Shown: piece after piece, positions 21,401 to 27,865 of the stretch | Layout: each line of letters opens with the position of its first letter | How positions within the stretch are numbered: position 1 is the stretch's first letter | Assembly (NCBI RefSeq): GCF_000003605.2 | Contig: NW_003136836.1 | Location: 67,077-102,777 of the forward strand | Direction: 5' to 3' | DNA length: 35,701 bases | DNA from: Saccoglossus kowalevskii | Taxonomy: Eukaryota > Hemichordata > Enteropneusta > Harrimaniidae | The notes under the pieces: model-generated | What the model saw: the letters and a program-made list of their open reading frames with translations, nothing else | Database searches by the model: none | Told to the model about the DNA's origin: nothing | Position numbers and translations under genes: made by a program

Positions 21401-24400
21401 CGTTGTGGAATTAATAACTTCATGATATAACTATCTCAATAAACGAATATTCAAACCATGTTGTGATTGAATCAATGTCTAAATTAGCATGAAGATTTAC
21501 AACGAACGAGGATGAACAAAATTGCGGTTTGATAACTTACTCAGACAGACTATCACACGACACATTACAGGTCTGTCCGTTCTATCTAAATTATATATAT
21601 AATGATATAATAATCAATTTACTTACGTCACCCCATGCACCCGCAGAGTACTGCAAACACTCAGGTACGTTACACGTTTCGACTGAAGCCGGCAGTTCAA
21701 TACCGGCACATAGACTGTTATCTACGATGAAACCGGATGAAGATGTACATGTCACTGACCTGGATCTAATTGATGAACCGCAACTTGCAGAGCACTGAAA
21801 TAACGAACATGTTACACTGATTAATTTACACCATTAGGTGTGTGTAGCTATAATAGACCAGTTTCGAGTTATAGCGCCATCAGTTGGTTCCGTGCGAGAA
21901 TGCTCGCGCAATTTAAAGACCACTTTCCCAGGGGTAGCGAAACTAGGATGCAAAAATACTCCTGCTTTGTCATGGTGGAAGATATAAGCAGTTTTATATG
22001 TGTATGATAACAGGCACACGAGCATTTATTTTACCATGGAAACCGTACTCACCGATCCCCATTGATTGACATTATACGTATACGCCACGGATGGACAAGC
22101 CGACAGTCCACATGACTGAATAGTTTCGGGTTTCACTACACTTGAGTTTTGACACAGACTGTCGTCGACAGAGTTACCAGTCGCACTAGTACACTGCGCG
22201 GTTCTCGATCTTGTCACGGTAGTTCCACAAGTAGCAAGACACTGACAAATAATTATTGGTATCTTATAATTTCCGGGGTTTTAGAAAGACTGGTGTGAAA
22301 TTGAATGATGCTGCTCTATATGATGTTATTTATTAAATATTTTAATAAAAAAACAATATGTGTCTCATTCGTGACGCCAGGTAAAGAATAACATAATTTC
22401 TGATTGCGTATACAAATTAAAATTCCGTCATGTTATCCATCGACCAATTACATTTGCACAAAATAGTTTGGTGTATTCATATAGCCATTATCGCAAGGGA
22501 GGATAAATCCTTCAGTTTATAACGGATGAGAAAATTGGGGATATTGACTTACAGTACTCCAAGACCCAGTGACGTAACTATAGGCGACTGTGACGCAATC
22601 CTGCAGAACGCAGACTTCTGTCACAGCCCTCTCGCCGAGTCCACTATTCACGCAGTTCGAGACATCGACTTGTGTTCGAGTAGACGAGTCGTAGCACAGC
22701 ACGAGACGGGTTCGAACACCGGTACCACAAGATACCGAACACTGCACAAGGAAAGAGAGGTCAAACTGTTAGAACTTTTGACCGTACAAAAGTTAAAAAG
22801 ATTAAAGAATATACAAGTTACAAGGAGTAGTAATACTCGGAATACATTCAACTAAACGTGTATTTGTTACACCGGTATATGTCAATTTAAGACCCCCCCC
22901 CCTCCCTCACCTTGCGCTTCGTCACATAGAATTTTTACCTTCACTTACCTGTCCAAAGCTGGTTGAAAAGTAGGAATAAGTGGATGTCGGACATTCTGAT
23001 AGAACACAGGGCTCTGATGTGGTTGGTGTGACAAGACCAGCAGAGGTACACGAGTCGTAGCTCACTGCTACGTTGTTGGTATCGAGGCAAGTCACTGATC
23101 GGTATCTCATGGCGTTGCCACAAGTCGCAGTACACTAAAAACAAATGACATGCACAGCAAATCAGGAATGTTAAGTCACTTCTGATTTCAACGACCAAAC
23201 ATAGACCTATGTTGACGTTTTCGACAATTGTCAAGCACGGTTAATTACAGAATATCGATTGGTCAAACTGATACACGCGTGTTCAATATTCAATTACAAG
23301 TTAGGTCGTCCAGTGCATAGCACAGTTTAACAAACGCGAAATTGGTTATTGTGTTAGCGCCATTTGCCGTTACGAGTATTCGGTAGTCAAATGAGCCGCG
23401 GTGGCGCTATTGCACTCACTGATATTATAGCGCCCGCAATGGCCACCGATCAACGAACTAGTACAGTATGAGGATGACAAAATAATTACCAAACTCCATG
23501 CCCCAACACTGTACGTGTATGTGTTTGTAGTTGTTGGGCACGCATTGGATAAAACACAGATTTCCACCGAATCTGGAAATTTCCAAATACCACAATAGTT
23601 GGCTTCCACTTCGTTGCCAGTTTCCAAGTTTGTGCACCTCACGTCACGTGACCTTGTACCTGTACCACATGACACAGAACACTGAAACAAATTCATAACA
23701 TAATATAAACAATTGTGCGTAAAACGTTACTGAAAATTAACAATCAGAAAAACTAGAAAATAAAATCCACACATCTCTTACGATCGAACTAACACAACAG
23801 TAAATTAGAAAATGAATTGTTCTTCTCAGAAAAATATCCAAATATGTATCTAAACACTTCACAAAATCATACCTGGCCATATACACCGGTAGACCATTCA
23901 AATTGTGTAGAAATTCCAACCTGCGTGGAGGAAAACTGTGACCACACTGATGTGAAGTTAGCCATCTTCACGTTCAAGGCGAGATAACAATTGCTTGAAC
24001 TATCCATACCGCTTGAAGAGAGAGAAGTGCCTTTCAGACATCCCATAATATAGGGGTAGTCATCGGTCACGTGATACTGGTATACCCCCTCGCTGTTTAT
24101 TCGACCGTGACACTCATCGAGGTCGACGGATGTCAAGACATTTCCCATCTCGTCAATATTACCGTAGATGGCAAACCCGTCAAGGGCCACGCCTGCAAAT
24201 AGAAAAGTATTTATCCACTTAATTAAAAAAACTCCTACTGAATTATCGGAAAATATGGAAATAATAATAATTAACAAAATTTACACAATGAGTACAAGTT
24301 TTTTTTCTTAATTAGTCCTACGACAAAATGAAATGACAGAATGAAAATCTTATTACAAAAACGAATGAAAAGTTATCAAACCAAAATCAAAACTTGGTCG

Positions 24401-25585
24401 GTAGACTGAAACCACAGTCACTTGGGGGNNNNNNNNNNNNNNNNNNNNNNNNNNNNNNNNNNNNNNNNNNNNNNNNNNNNNNNNNNNNNNNNNNNNNNNN
24501 NNNNNNNNNNNNNNNNNNNNNNNNNNNNNNNNNNNNNNNNNNNNNNNNNNNNNNNNNNNNNNNNNNNNNNNNNNNNNNNNNNNNNNNNNNNNNNNNNNNN
24601 NNNNNNNNNNNNNNNNNNNNNNNNNNNNNNNNNNNNNNNNNNNNNNNAATGTCGATTTCTTCTTACCTTAAAATGCGAAAAAATTTTTTTAGAGGGGGTC
24701 AGGTGTTACGTTAATAACCATTGTTCATAATCGCTAACTTGGTTTTATTCAAAACTGCACAAATCCCGCGTTTTCTGATGATATCCGACGATTTCATGAA
24801 CGAAAATGGCCAGCAGCCAGAATCAAGGGGGATTCGCACAGAGTTCTGGCGTTTGGAACCCACAGGGTGTCGATTTACTAGGTGCCGTGTTTCACAACTT
24901 GTTTATTTATATACGTATAGCGGATGATTTTTTTTGAAAATTAGTATTTATTGATTTTCAGCCCCCAAGTGACTGTGACTGAAACATCCAGGGAAGCATC
25001 ATATTGATTATAAACACTGCCCTCTATCGCAAATATTGCACCAATTTTATGTTAATTATCTGATCACTTTTACTACTTACCAATTATTTCACTCTCATTT
25101 AGCCCAGGGATGCATTCTGGGTAGGTACGATAAAAATACCTTCCCTGGAAATCGACACGGCCCTTACACAAGTCGACCTCTTGTCGCCACTGCCCAGTTA
25201 CTGCCTCTCGCCCAGTGCTATCAAATGGACTGTACATGGGCACGCCATTAATTGCCATAGCAACGGGACCATCTGGGAGACAGCCAGGTAAAACAGCGAC
25301 CTGTGGATATTGTGGAATTCGCATTTCGTATGTCTGGGGTTGAAGAGCGTAAGGAAAGTTTGGCTGCTGTGGGAAAACCCCAATTTGGTGGTCGGGGATT
25401 CCGTTGCTAACGATGACGTAATAATTTTGAGAGCCGACAGTTTCTGTTGCTATGGTGATGTTGCCAGTCTCGTTGGTGTTGAATTCTACAGTTGCATTTG
25501 ATCGGAACTGATGAAGTTCAAAGTCCGTCAAACCGTGTACTTTGTTCAGAAATAGGACAAACGTTATAAACATAGGTAGCCGCAT
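9222..25585 (-). CDS. Secreted YHYH - 31x thrombospondin type 1 repeat - CUB protein (complete, 35 coding exons)
   Basis: I joined 35 exons by GT..AG sites with consistent phases to a predicted protein of about 2,281 residues. Order: signal peptide (1-18), YHYH-family domain in two halves (about 85-225), 31 six-cysteine TSRs of the ADAMTS type (276-2136), and a CUB domain (2138-2270 or so) before the stop. Each TSR reads CSxTCG, an R-x-R-x-V-x-C strand, then three further cysteines and a single tryptophan just before the next repeat. There is no protease, transmembrane helix or GPI signal, so an extracellular-matrix or secreted role is likely; the exact function is unknown. The domain mix recalls ADAMTS C-terminal regions (TSRs, CUB in ADAMTS13), but the YHYH head separates it from them. 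Intron phases are 0 throughout the array except at exons 1/2, 30/31 and 33/34. Confidence 0.88.
9728..9924 (-). CDS. TSR gene exon 34: first half of CUB domain
   Basis: The acceptor cctccccag|GC completes a glycine, then CGRIYDTLSG, MDSPLYPDSQYPSELDC, VVVNILILDLENSDNC and FDHLK. These are the CUB signatures (Cys1, SP.YP..Y....C, hydrophobic strand ending D.E....C..D). NNSS and NCT give N-glycosylation sequons. Donor AAG|GTAGGC, phase 0. Confidence 0.9.
10101..10260 (-). CDS. TSR gene exon 33: TSR 31
   Basis: CTVSCGCGTQTRVIEC with an extra cysteine after CG, PTSQKECYMDEC, then ERY and the donor G|GTGAGT in phase 1. It carries seven cysteines; the odd one could pair with the CUB or another chain. 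Confidence 0.88.
10733..10909 (-). CDS. TSR gene exon 32: TSR 30
   Basis: CSVSCGSGIRTRSLFC, RPETTEMC, LADCPAYWYTHDWSQ. Looks like a canonical ADAMTS-type TSR (C-P-x-W spacing). 59 codons, phase 0/0. Confidence 0.9.
11189..11399 (-). CDS. TSR gene exon 31: end of TSR 28 and degenerate TSR 29
   Basis: The acceptor tatatag|A is placed to match the phase 2 donor. It continues LFVFITSEYCKCDC, so the CSxTCG opening is CKCDCD and the preceding tryptophan is tyrosine. It then returns to standard TSR sequence (TQERTARC ... RSCQPIGC) and ends TLGEYGQ. The acceptor is the least certain splice site in the gene. Confidence 0.75.
11532..11683 (-). CDS. TSR gene exon 30: TSR 28, first part
   Basis: CTTTCGQGTRYRTITC, SEQC, SPTCSSS, then the donor TT|GTAAGT in phase 2. 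The segment that normally carries the tryptophan is moved into the next exon. The GQGTR form is nearer to canonical ADAMTS TSRs than the central repeats are. Confidence 0.85.
12468..12650 (-). CDS. TSR gene exon 29: TSR 27, class C, extra pair
   Basis: CSATCGTAARTRDVYC, VYDNNCVNAALNRP, YSFVIGQWGE. Sister of exon 27. 61 codons. Last exon of the homogeneous block. Confidence 0.9.
12772..12948 (-). CDS. TSR gene exon 28: TSR 26, class B, extra pair
   Basis: CSATCGQSYHIRSVTC, VIEGTDTEVSATLC, PSTVELC, VTYYVGVWGE. Sister of exon 26. 59 codons, phase 0/0. Confidence 0.9.
13149..13468 (+). repeat. Dispersed 320-bp repeat in intron 27
   Basis: It runs from TACTGTCTGAGTGCATAC through CCTCCCAAGAATACATCATG to GGTGACAGATGTATAATAAT. 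A second copy lies at 32453-32774, and the tail of a third at 1-30. No terminal inverted repeats or coding sequence; class not recognised. Confidence 0.75.
13653..13835 (-). CDS. TSR gene exon 27: TSR 25, class C, triplet 6
   Basis: CSATCGPASRAREVYC, VDDNNCVNSALIRPAT, YAFVTGQWGE. Paired with exon 29 (YDNNCVNAALNRP, FVIGQWGE). Donor GTGCGT. Confidence 0.9.
13960..14136 (-). CDS. TSR gene exon 26: TSR 24, class B, triplet 6
   Basis: CSASCGQSYRVRSVTC, GTDTEVSATLC, PTTVEIC, VTYYVGTWSG. Nearly the same as exon 28 in GTDTEVSATLC and VTYYVG, also at DNA level. Confidence 0.9.
14293..14469 (-). CDS. TSR gene exon 25: TSR 23, class A, triplet 6
   Basis: CSATCGSSARVRDVTC, KQGSGTTVDDTLC, PKAYEDC, FLIGTWGD. 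59 codons. It is the last A exon; the B-C pair after triplet 6 has none. Confidence 0.9.
14519..14654. mobile_element. TTAA-type MITE in intron 24
   Basis: The inverted ends are TAAAGCGGGGGAGTCATTAC and, on the minus strand, TTAAAGCGGGAGGGTTACC. The right end has an intact TTAA and the left is CTAA. The interior (ACAAACAAGCGTCTACC, CATGAGCCTTTG, GTGTGTTGTTA) matches the element at 31743-31906. Confidence 0.65.
14761..14946. mobile_element. pogo/Tigger-like MITE in intron 24
   Basis: The terminal inverted repeats are ACTGTAACCTCAATATAATG on the left and ACTGTAGCCTCGTTATAACG on the right (minus strand). A-T-rich internal tandem motifs (TATAATGAAC) follow. Ends of the form CTGTA.CCTCG.TATAACGAA are common in pogo/Tigger-derived MITEs. 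No transposase is present. Confidence 0.6.
14979..15164 (-). CDS. TSR gene exon 24: TSR 22, class C, triplet 5
   Basis: CSATCGSAIKTRTVYC (first Arg replaced by Lys), VDDSYC, VYAFITAQWSA. 62 codons. The intron after it carries two MITEs. Confidence 0.9.
15491..15667 (-). CDS. TSR gene exon 23: TSR 21, class B, triplet 5
   Basis: CSASCGFSYRIRSVTC, VIEGTSNLVNANLC, PVTVEIC, FYIGEWGQ. 59 codons, phase 0/0. Confidence 0.9.
15960..16136 (-). CDS. TSR gene exon 22: TSR 20, class A, triplet 5
   Basis: CSATCGTAIRVRSVTC, VEQGSGSTVADTFC, PQSQENC, YLIGSWGE. 59 codons. Very close to exon 25 (GLSAP, VQYLIG/VQFLIG). Donor GTACTT is weak. Confidence 0.88.
16301..16483 (-). CDS. TSR gene exon 21: TSR 19, class C, triplet 4
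   Basis: CSATCGSAIRTRDVYC, VDISNC, PSSVEDC, VYAFVTTGWSE. 61 codons, donor GTTAGT. Confidence 0.88.
16607..16783 (-). CDS. TSR gene exon 20: TSR 18, class B, triplet 4
   Basis: CTATCGISYRTRTVEC, IVEGTDTQLANAIC, PSTVEMC, TGTWGE. 59 codons, phase 0/0, donor GTACGT. Confidence 0.9.
17018..17194 (-). CDS. TSR gene exon 19: TSR 17, class A, triplet 4
   Basis: CSATCGRSVRIRTVTC, VSVSDSFC, PPSQEEC, YQIGNWGD. 59 codons, phase 0/0. Confidence 0.9.
17644..17829 (-). CDS. TSR gene exon 18: TSR 16, class C, triplet 3
   Basis: CSVTCGSAYRLRDVYC, VTDNEC, then EICLDNPPC with one extra residue between the last cysteines. NYTYLTTEWST is a variant of YAF and carries an NYT sequon. 62 codons. Confidence 0.9.
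17941..18114 (-). CDS. TSR gene exon 17: TSR 15, class B, triplet 3
   Basis: CSTTCGSSYRVRDVTC, TEVALDLC, PSTVETC, GPWGD. 58 codons, the shortest of the ABC block. Confidence 0.9.
18232..18408 (-). CDS. TSR gene exon 16: TSR 14, class A, triplet 3
   Basis: CSASCGESVRARIVTC, VEQSSGAVVSDDVC, PSTQEDC, GIWGQ. 59 codons, phase 0/0. Confidence 0.9.
18560..18742 (-). CDS. TSR gene exon 15: TSR 13, class C, triplet 2
   Basis: CSATCGSSFRNRDVYC, PSSIEEC, LSYAFTSTDWSE. 61 codons, phase 0/0. Confidence 0.9.
18859..19038 (-). CDS. TSR gene exon 14: TSR 12, class B, triplet 2
   Basis: CSASCDQAYRIRSVSC: the glycine after the second cysteine is Asp, so the O-fucosylation consensus (CxxS/TCG) is lost here. 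PTFFEMC replaces the class B TVExC. All six cysteines are kept. 60 codons. Confidence 0.88.
19157..19339 (-). CDS. TSR gene exon 13: TSR 11, class A, triplet 2
   Basis: CSSTCGSSYRTRSVTC, VTVSDSLC, PSTQEDC, GDWGE. At 61 codons it is the one A exon longer than 59, with two extra residues before the tryptophan. Donor GTACAG. Confidence 0.88.
19773..19955 (-). CDS. TSR gene exon 12: TSR 10, class C, triplet 1
   Basis: CSATCGSAIRTRSVYC with the class C tyrosine before the third cysteine, VDTNNC, and VYAFTVGEWSS. 61 codons, phase 0/0. Confidence 0.9.
20207..20383 (-). CDS. TSR gene exon 11: TSR 9, class B, triplet 1
   Basis: CFTTCG with F in place of the usual S, RTRTLTC, PSTVESC (class B mark), TGAWGE. 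59 codons, phase 0/0. Confidence 0.9.
20526..20702 (-). CDS. TSR gene exon 10: TSR 8, class A, triplet 1
   Basis: CTATCGTSYRFRTVTC, then the class A loop FTVADDLC, PTTTEEC, and IVGEWTD. First member of the first ABC triplet. 59 codons. Confidence 0.9.
20809..20994 (-). CDS. TSR gene exon 9: TSR 7
   Basis: CSATCGTSIRIRSVTC, PNTQETC, TSWGT. A-like (TQExC) but with a longer segment before the tryptophan. 62 codons, phase 0/0. Confidence 0.9.
21180..21359 (-). CDS. TSR gene exon 8: TSR 6
   Basis: CSVTCGSSYRTRTVSC, LEVCSVPSC, GIWEQ. 60 codons, phase 0/0. B-like at the start (SSYR) but not a clear member of any class. Confidence 0.9.
21627..21794 (-). CDS. TSR gene exon 7: TSR 5
   Basis: CSASCGSSIRSRSVTC, PASVETC, GAWGD. 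With 56 codons it is the shortest TSR exon. It starts to resemble the central A/B classes (VDNSLC). Confidence 0.9.
22053..22241 (-). CDS. TSR gene exon 6: TSR 4
   Basis: CLATCG, TRSRTAQC with the third cysteine preceded by AQ instead of VxC, tryptophan in NQWGS. 63 codons, phase 0/0, donor GTGAGT. Confidence 0.9.
22553..22741 (-). CDS. TSR gene exon 5: TSR 3
   Basis: CSVSCG, RTRLVLC, six cysteines, tryptophan in GSWST. 63 codons, phase 0/0. Closer to TSR 1 than to the central classes. Confidence 0.9.
22949..23134 (-). CDS. TSR gene exon 4: TSR 2
   Basis: CTATCG, RYRSVTC, six cysteines. The usual tryptophan before the next repeat is phenylalanine (TSFGQ). 62 codons, phase 0/0, donor CAG|GTAAGT. 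Confidence 0.9.
23490..23681 (-). CDS. TSR gene exon 3: TSR 1
   Basis: CSVSCG opens the array, with RSRDVRC and six cysteines, closing on GAWSL. At 64 codons it is the longest single-TSR exon. Its third cysteine pair is spaced unusually (EIC..SNAC). It is diverged from the central repeats. Phase 0 at both ends. Confidence 0.9.
23873..24192 (-). CDS. TSR gene exon 2: second half of YHYH domain and linker
   Basis: The acceptor tttgcag|GC completes the glycine of exon 1. It encodes VALDGFAIYGNID, DLDECHGRI, GVYQYHVTDDYPYIMGC, the classic second half of YHYH proteins (DGf.iyG .. LDeC.G .. YHYH.t..yPY..gC). The motif reads YQYH at 206-209. A short linker ends FEWSTGVYGQ and runs straight into the first TSR cysteine. 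The donor CAG|GTATGA is phase 0. Confidence 0.88.
24413..24977. mobile_element. hAT-like non-autonomous transposon containing the assembly gap
   Basis: Both ends carry the 16-bp inverted repeat CACAGTCACTTGGGGG (right end read on the minus strand). The element is bracketed by the 8-bp direct repeat ACTGAAAC at 24405-24412 and 24978-24985. An 8-bp target duplication is typical of hAT elements. It sits in the intron between exons 1 and 2. Positions 24429-24647 are N, so an internal ORF cannot be excluded, though the 565-bp size argues for a MITE. Confidence 0.8.
24429..24647. other. Assembly gap (219 N)
   Basis: A run of N starts directly after the left terminal repeat of the hAT-like element. 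It lies in an intron and does not interrupt coding sequence. Confidence 0.99.
25081..25585 (-). CDS. TSR gene exon 1: signal peptide and first half of YHYH domain
   Basis: The ATG at 25585 starts a signal peptide (MRLPMFITFVLFLNKVHG). A beta-rich stretch with N-glycosylation sequons follows (NAT 30, NET 38, NIT 42, NES 163). The first YHYH-family half is AINGVPMYSPFDSTG (111-125), then the CKGRVDFQGRYFYRTYPEC block (140-158). The family motif Y-H-Y-H is here Y150-F-Y-R153, so its histidine is lost. The donor is ATTG|GTAAGT, phase 1. A possible 5' UTR acceptor lies just upstream (tttttgatag), so the transcript may start further right. Confidence 0.88.
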
Positions 25586-26140
25586 CTTGCTCGGCTGACG
25601 TCACACCGGAACCTATCAAAAATGAATTGTAAAATATATAAATATTATATTAGATGTTGTGGGCTTTTATATGCAAAAGAAAACTCTTTATTTACTTTGT
25701 TTAACTGTGTCGTGCATTTGATACGATAAACACAAACAAAACAGTGTTTCGTTTCTTGTTGCCATTGACCCATTGAGAAATGTACATGCATAACCTATAC
25801 AATGTCTACAAATATTTGTATAATAATGCGCCCAATAACAGTCAGAAAGAAGACTATAGCACGAAAAACAATTGTTTTACTCTGTTATACAATTATACGT
25901 GCATAAATGTGTAACACGCAAGCATAATGGTTTCACACGTGGTGCCAGCTTTATGACAACGTGCAGAACTATCAGGTGCAGTCAACAAGTAAATTTTCAA
26001 AAATGTTTGGTATTTATGTTTGATCAACAGTAACTTAATTTATGAACATTATTAAGGCTTAATTTAATTTGGAGGGGAGAGGTCAATCTGTTCGCAACTC
26101 CCCTCCCTCTCAACCAAATTAAATTGCCCTCCCACTCAGT

Positions 26141-26311
26141 TTTGCTCCCACTGCCCTCTCCCCACTCAGTTTTTGTTCCCCACTGCCTTCTCTCCAATCG
26201 GCTTTGCTCCCACTGCCATTTCCCCACTCAGTTTTTGTTCCCCGCTGCCTTCTCTCCACTCGGTTTTGCTCCCACTGCCCTCTCCCCACTCAGTTTTTGT
26301 TCCCAATGACC
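26141..26311 (+). repeat. Minisatellite, 31-bp monomers in 62-bp dimers
   Basis: Monomers start at 26141, 26172, 26203, 26234, 26265 and 26296. Odd copies begin TTTGCTCCCACTGCC and end CACTCAGTT. Even copies begin TTTGTTCCCC and end TCTCCA. Alternation gives a 62-bp higher-order unit. Diverged units continue on both sides (about 26110 and 26400-26510). Strong pyrimidine bias on the plus strand. Confidence 0.85.
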
Positions 26312-26670
26312 CATTTCACCGGCAACACTCTTTATTAAAAGAGTTGTACCCAAGTTCAAATTTTGCGCTTCTGAAAAATACAATGTACAATCAGTGATTT
26401 TGCCCTTACCCGCTCAATCTAAAAATGGAACTGCCCTCTGAATAAAAATCTTCTCCTACTGGAATTCCCCTCTGAGAAACCCTATTTTTAATTCCCTCCC
26501 ACTGAAGATGTTTTATTTTGCCTGCCCGCTAAAAATCTCTTGCGAACACATTTTTTCACGAACAGCTCCGTTGACTGCACCTAAACTATGCGGTGTTTCA
26601 GCGGGTAAGCGCACTTTGATTTGTGAACTTTCTCTAACCAATAAGAAGTTATTCCATCTGGTGCAAAATA

Positions 26671-26699
26671 TCATAGACCCTCCACTGGAGGGTCTATGA
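26671..26699. repeat. Perfect 13-bp hairpin
   Basis: TCATAGACCCTCC and its exact reverse complement GGAGGGTCTATGA flank a 3-base loop, ACT. No coding or RNA-gene context is visible. Confidence 0.85.
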
Positions 26700-27431
26700 A
26701 AATATACAACATAATTGTAGAATACATGAGAAAAGGGATAGTAAACACTGAACTACGGCAATCTCGGAGAAAAGGTGAACTTGTATTTATAAAAATGTTT
26801 CTAAAATATAGGAAAAGATTTGATTTTACGCGCACGTCAAGCAAAACAGTCAGTTCAGACCAAAACAACGTATTCAAATTGAAATCTAAAGCGGGGGAAA
26901 TGCGGTGTTAATTACACTTTCATGTAATGCAGAAGTGACGACTGAGATTTCTATAAAACAAAAGGCAATTGAAATAAACACAGATGTGTCAGAAGGTAGT
27001 TTTCTCGCAAGTAGGATGCGAGAACTCAGAGACAATAGAGAATATATCGCGGGAAAGGGAAATAAAAAGGAGTTTATGACGGCGTCAACGTTTCTGTACA
27101 ATGGAAGTTATGTTCAATCATCGAATTAATCGCGTCCCTGTAGTGGATGGACGCTTATATTGTGGATTTTCGGTCAAAAAACAAATATGCACGGACAATG
27201 TGGTTTAGATGGGGCATAATAGTCAACAAATTGTCGACCGATCTGCGATCATTCCGGAATCGCTCAATTTCAGTCATTTATATACAAATAACATTATTGA
27301 ATTCAGGTACGACACTTCACATGCGACCATCCGCCTTATTGCTGCGTATATATTACGCACAATTGGATAAAACGTTACTCGTACGAAACAAATTTGAGAG
27401 ACTTTTGTGAGCTTTATCAACAGTATAATAC

Positions 27432-27865
27432 CAGAGGTACATTACTTGTGGTTTGCAACTCGCATAGTAGATTAGTACTGTATGGTGACATCATGTCAAG
27501 ATCCCATTCAAGTCTCTTCTCGTAGATAGCGAGACTGAGGCTACGACCTTCTGACATGACACATATCAATGTTCAAGGTTTGTAATGAAAAAATAAAACT
27601 TTTCTTGTCACTATCATAGTGAAAAATGTAATACATCGAAAATGTACAGAAAATATAGTTCTTGTAATCCGTCATATCGTGGGCAGCTATTTTGATCCAC
27701 CTGGACATCCCAGTATCCTAGTTACCTCGGGCATGCGCATTCGCATTTTTCTGAGTTGGAACGCTTATGCGAGAGCGAGATTGTGACGGGATCTTGGTAT
27801 CATGTCACCGTAGTTACAAACCCCAAGCATGGATGTACATCCATGCCCCAAGTAATGTACCTCTG
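27432..27865. mobile_element. hAT-like MITE, 434 bp
   Basis: Terminal inverted repeats start CAGAGGTACATTACTT at both ends, and inverted similarity extends about 70 bp inward (GTGACATxATG, AAGATCCC). ATAATAC flanks both sides (27425-27431, 27866-27872). CAG.G ends suit hAT elements, though the visible duplication is 7 rather than 8 bp. The right arm contains a perfect 20-bp palindrome at 27827-27846. Confidence 0.75.

Noticed and set aside
21529-21798. Plus-strand ORF of 89 codons
   Set aside because: It overlaps exon 7 antisense; the minus-strand TSR with six cysteines and both splice sites explains the sequence.
9222-25585. Annotation as an ADAMTS metalloprotease or a thrombospondin
   Set aside because: No HExxH zinc site, disintegrin, spacer, EGF or thrombospondin C-terminal domain occurs; only the TSR type and the CUB are shared.
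26905-27129. Plus-strand ORF of 74 codons, lysine and glutamate rich
   Set aside because: No known motif; it overlaps a TTAA-MITE end fragment region and lacks splice or promoter support.
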